A stretch of 64,000 bases of DNA. It comes from Nocardioides cynanchi (GTDB lineage Bacteria; Actinomycetota; Actinomycetes; Propionibacteriales; Nocardioidaceae). Of this stretch, positions 62,571 to 64,000 are shown piece after piece. The notes below the pieces were generated by a model. The model worked only from the letters and a program-made list of their open reading frames with translations. It ran no database searches and was not told the origin of the DNA. Where the stretch lies: positions 3,844,001 to 3,908,000 of the forward strand of contig NZ_CP044344.1 of the NCBI RefSeq assembly GCF_008761635.1, read 5' to 3'. How positions within the stretch are numbered: the first letter of the stretch is position 1; every line of letters begins with the position of its first letter. The translations under genes and the position numbers were made by a program.

Positions 62571-64000
62571 GTGTCGAGACGGGGTCCGCTCGTCGTTGTC
62601 GGCGCGCTCGCGTGCGCGCTGATGTCGTTGCTGCCCGCCGCTCGGACGATCGCCGCGGGAGAAGCCACGGCCGCGCCGTCCCGCTCGACCGTGACCATCC
62701 CGGCGTACGCCGACCGGCGACGACTGCGAGCCACGCTGCCCGGGGGTGGGGTCGTGACCTACCGCCTGCCCCGGCCGGCTGCGGACGGCATCCGCCTCAT
62801 GGGCGACTGGGACGGCGACGGCGCGCAGACGCCGGGCCTGTTCACCGACGGTCGCTGGAAGCTCTGGAACCGCGTGGTGCGCACCGGGAGCCCGGCCGTC
62901 CGGTCCACCTTCGGCCAGGCCGGGGACCTGCCGCTCACCGGAGACTGGAACGGCGACGGTGTCACCGACATCGGCCTGGTCCGCGGCAGCGAGTGGATCC
63001 TCGCCCTCGGCCCGTTGCCCACCGACGACTCGCAGCCGGTGATCTGGCAGGACGTGACCTTCGGCAGCCCTGGCGCCCACCCGGTGACCGGTGACTGGGA
63101 CGGCGACGGAGCGGACGGCATCGGGACGTTCTCCGACGGCACCTGGCTGCTCGTGAACTCGCCCACCGACCCCACCGGTGCCGTCACCGTCTCGTACGGC
63201 GCCGCCGGTGACGCCCCGGTGACCGGCGACTGGGACGGTGACGGGACCGACGGCATCGGGGTCGCCCGGGGCAGCACGTGGTTCCTCAGCAACTCCGCCC
63301 TGGCCCCGCGGACGTCCACCCGCGAGGACCGGATCCGCGCCGGCACCGACCTGGCGACGACCTGGCAGGTGCCGGTCGCCGGGCCGGACCCGACCTGCCC
63401 GACCGCGCGGTCGGGAACCGTGGGCAACCCCGCCTGGGTGGTGCCGAGCCCCGTCCTGGACCGCGCCTTCACGCCACCGAGGGGCACCCTGCGCCAGGTC
63501 CGCGGCTCGCTCCAGCAGTCCGAGCGGTACCTCCTCGGTGCGCAGTACGACGCCAAGTGGCGCTCGACCAGCACGCGTCCCTACCTGACGCTCATCGGCG
63601 GGGTCCGCGAGGACGAGCTCAACATCCGGCTGCCGGCGATGTCCGCCCTGACCGTGGCGATCGGGCTGCGGACCGGCGGCGCGGACCCGGCCCACATCGA
63701 CGCCACCAGCACCACCGCCACCCGGTACGTCGACCAGCTGGTCCGCTCGATCGCGTGCCAGCACCGCTCGGTCAGTCCCGGCGGCTGGGGCGACGGCTGG
63801 GAGACCGCTCACTGGGCGATGCTCACCGGCGCCGCGGCGTGGTTGCTGTGGGATCGGCTCACCCCCGCGACCCGTGCCGACGTGGCCTCGATGGTGGCCT
63901 CCGAGGCCGACTTCTGGGTGGCCCGGGGAGTGTCCTACTGGGGCCTGCCGGACGGCACGATCCTCACCCCGGGTGACACCAAGGCCGAGTCCTCCGCCTG
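62571..64000 (+). CDS. Secreted FG-GAP-like protein, incomplete at window edge
   Basis: A GTG at 62571 (AAGGGGG at 62558-62564) opens a frame that is still open at 64000, giving at least 476 residues. Signal peptide PLVVVGALACALMSLLPAA. Four repeats with the Ca-binding turn GDWDGDG or GDWNGDG (about residues 80-230) form an FG-GAP-like propeller region. After about residue 290 the sequence changes to a helical domain (GGWGDGWETAHWAMLTGAAAWLLW) that may be an alpha/alpha toroid as in polysaccharide lyases; this is inference. Extracellular. Confidence 0.8.
   Translation, partial: MSRRGPLVVVGALACALMSLLPAARTIAAGEATAAPSRSTVTIPAYADRRRLRATLPGGGVVTYRLPRPAADGIRLMGDWDGDGAQTPGLFTDGRWKLWNRVVRTGSPAVRSTFGQAGDLPLTGDWNGDGVTDIGLVRGSEWILALGPLPTDDSQPVIWQDVTFGSPGAHPVTGDWDGDGADGIGTFSDGTWLLVNSPTDPTGAVTVSYGAAGDAPVTGDWDGDGTDGIGVARGSTWFLSNSALAPRTSTREDRIRAGTDLATTWQVPVAGPDPTCPTARSGTVGNPAWVVPSPVLDRAFTPPRGTLRQVRGSLQQSERYLLGAQYDAKWRSTSTRPYLTLIGGVREDELNIRLPAMSALTVAIGLRTGGADPAHIDATSTTATRYVDQLVRSIACQHRSVSPGGWGDGWETAHWAMLTGAAAWLLWDRLTPATRADVASMVASEADFWVARGVSYWGLPDGTILTPGDTKAESSA

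Overview
The window is 64 kb of very GC-rich (roughly 70 percent), gene-dense chromosome from a high-GC Gram-positive bacterium. GTG starts are common, Tyr is almost always TAC and Asp GAC, and many gene junctions are 1 to 4 nt ATGA, GTGA or TGATG overlaps. The protein families (Rv1086-type short-chain cis-prenyltransferase, PIN-PhoH, DUF4245-like and DUF6542-like membrane proteins, LCP protein, CebR/MsiK-style sugar uptake) point to an actinobacterium, most likely Nocardioidaceae such as Nocardioides. The genus is inferred from style and content; there is no rRNA gene here. I see no prophage, IS element, CRISPR array, tRNA or rRNA.

The backbone appears to be the conserved block that in Mycobacterium tuberculosis runs from about Rv1084 to Rv1112 (from memory): thioredoxin-fold DUF255 protein (5067), haemolysin III protein (9268), Z-prenyltransferase (10063), PIN-PhoH (11145), fumC (15907), glpX (39264), DUF4245-like (44600), xseB-xseA (45173-46617), ispH (46661), DUF6542-like (49086) and ychF (55493). 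Accessory genes sit between these anchors.

Layout. 1-9.2 kb: PIG-L deacetylase, small PRC- and SH3-like proteins, LysR regulator, methyltransferase, YbaK deacylase, DUF255 protein and a GAF histidine kinase without a response regulator beside it. 9.2-18 kb: prenyltransferase, PhoH, a secreted lysozyme-like protein, a PKD-like secreted protein, an SDR coupled to fumC, and a spermidine-synthase-like protein. 18-24 kb: a 938-residue fusion of an FAD/NAD(P)-binding domain with a TTC38-like repeat domain; a small secreted protein divergent from a B12-binding MerR regulator of CarH/LitR type; a class I fumarase. 24-31 kb: a cellobiose or beta-glucoside locus with LacI/CebR-like regulator, palindromic operators, binding protein, two permeases, GH1 beta-glucosidase and an MsiK-like ATPase. 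31-38 kb: TRM11-like methyltransferase, DUF1707 protein and a second complete sugar ABC operon on the minus strand. 38-44.5 kb: two alpha/beta hydrolases, glpX, a four-gene molybdate operon and an ArsB/SLC13-type permease. 44.5-56.6 kb: DUF4245, exonuclease VII, ispH, GtrA, YciO-type protein, rmuC, secreted proteins, exonuclease III, a class II glutamine amidotransferase, a secreted EPGDDNGG-repeat protein and ychF. 56.6-64 kb: a frameshifted secreted phospholipase-D-like gene, an LCP protein, small conserved proteins, a DUF202 protein, an acyl-CoA thioesterase and an incomplete secreted FG-GAP protein.

Most distinctive signals: (1) the CarH/LitR-like regulator facing a small secreted protein across two pairs of TTTGTC repeats, each spaced 11 bp; (2) the FAD/TTC38-like fusion; (3) strong over-representation of GTCGTAC/GTACGAC, in places bought with rare GTA and CGA codons; (4) repeat DNA that supplies start codons, a stop codon and a coding tail to neighbouring genes.
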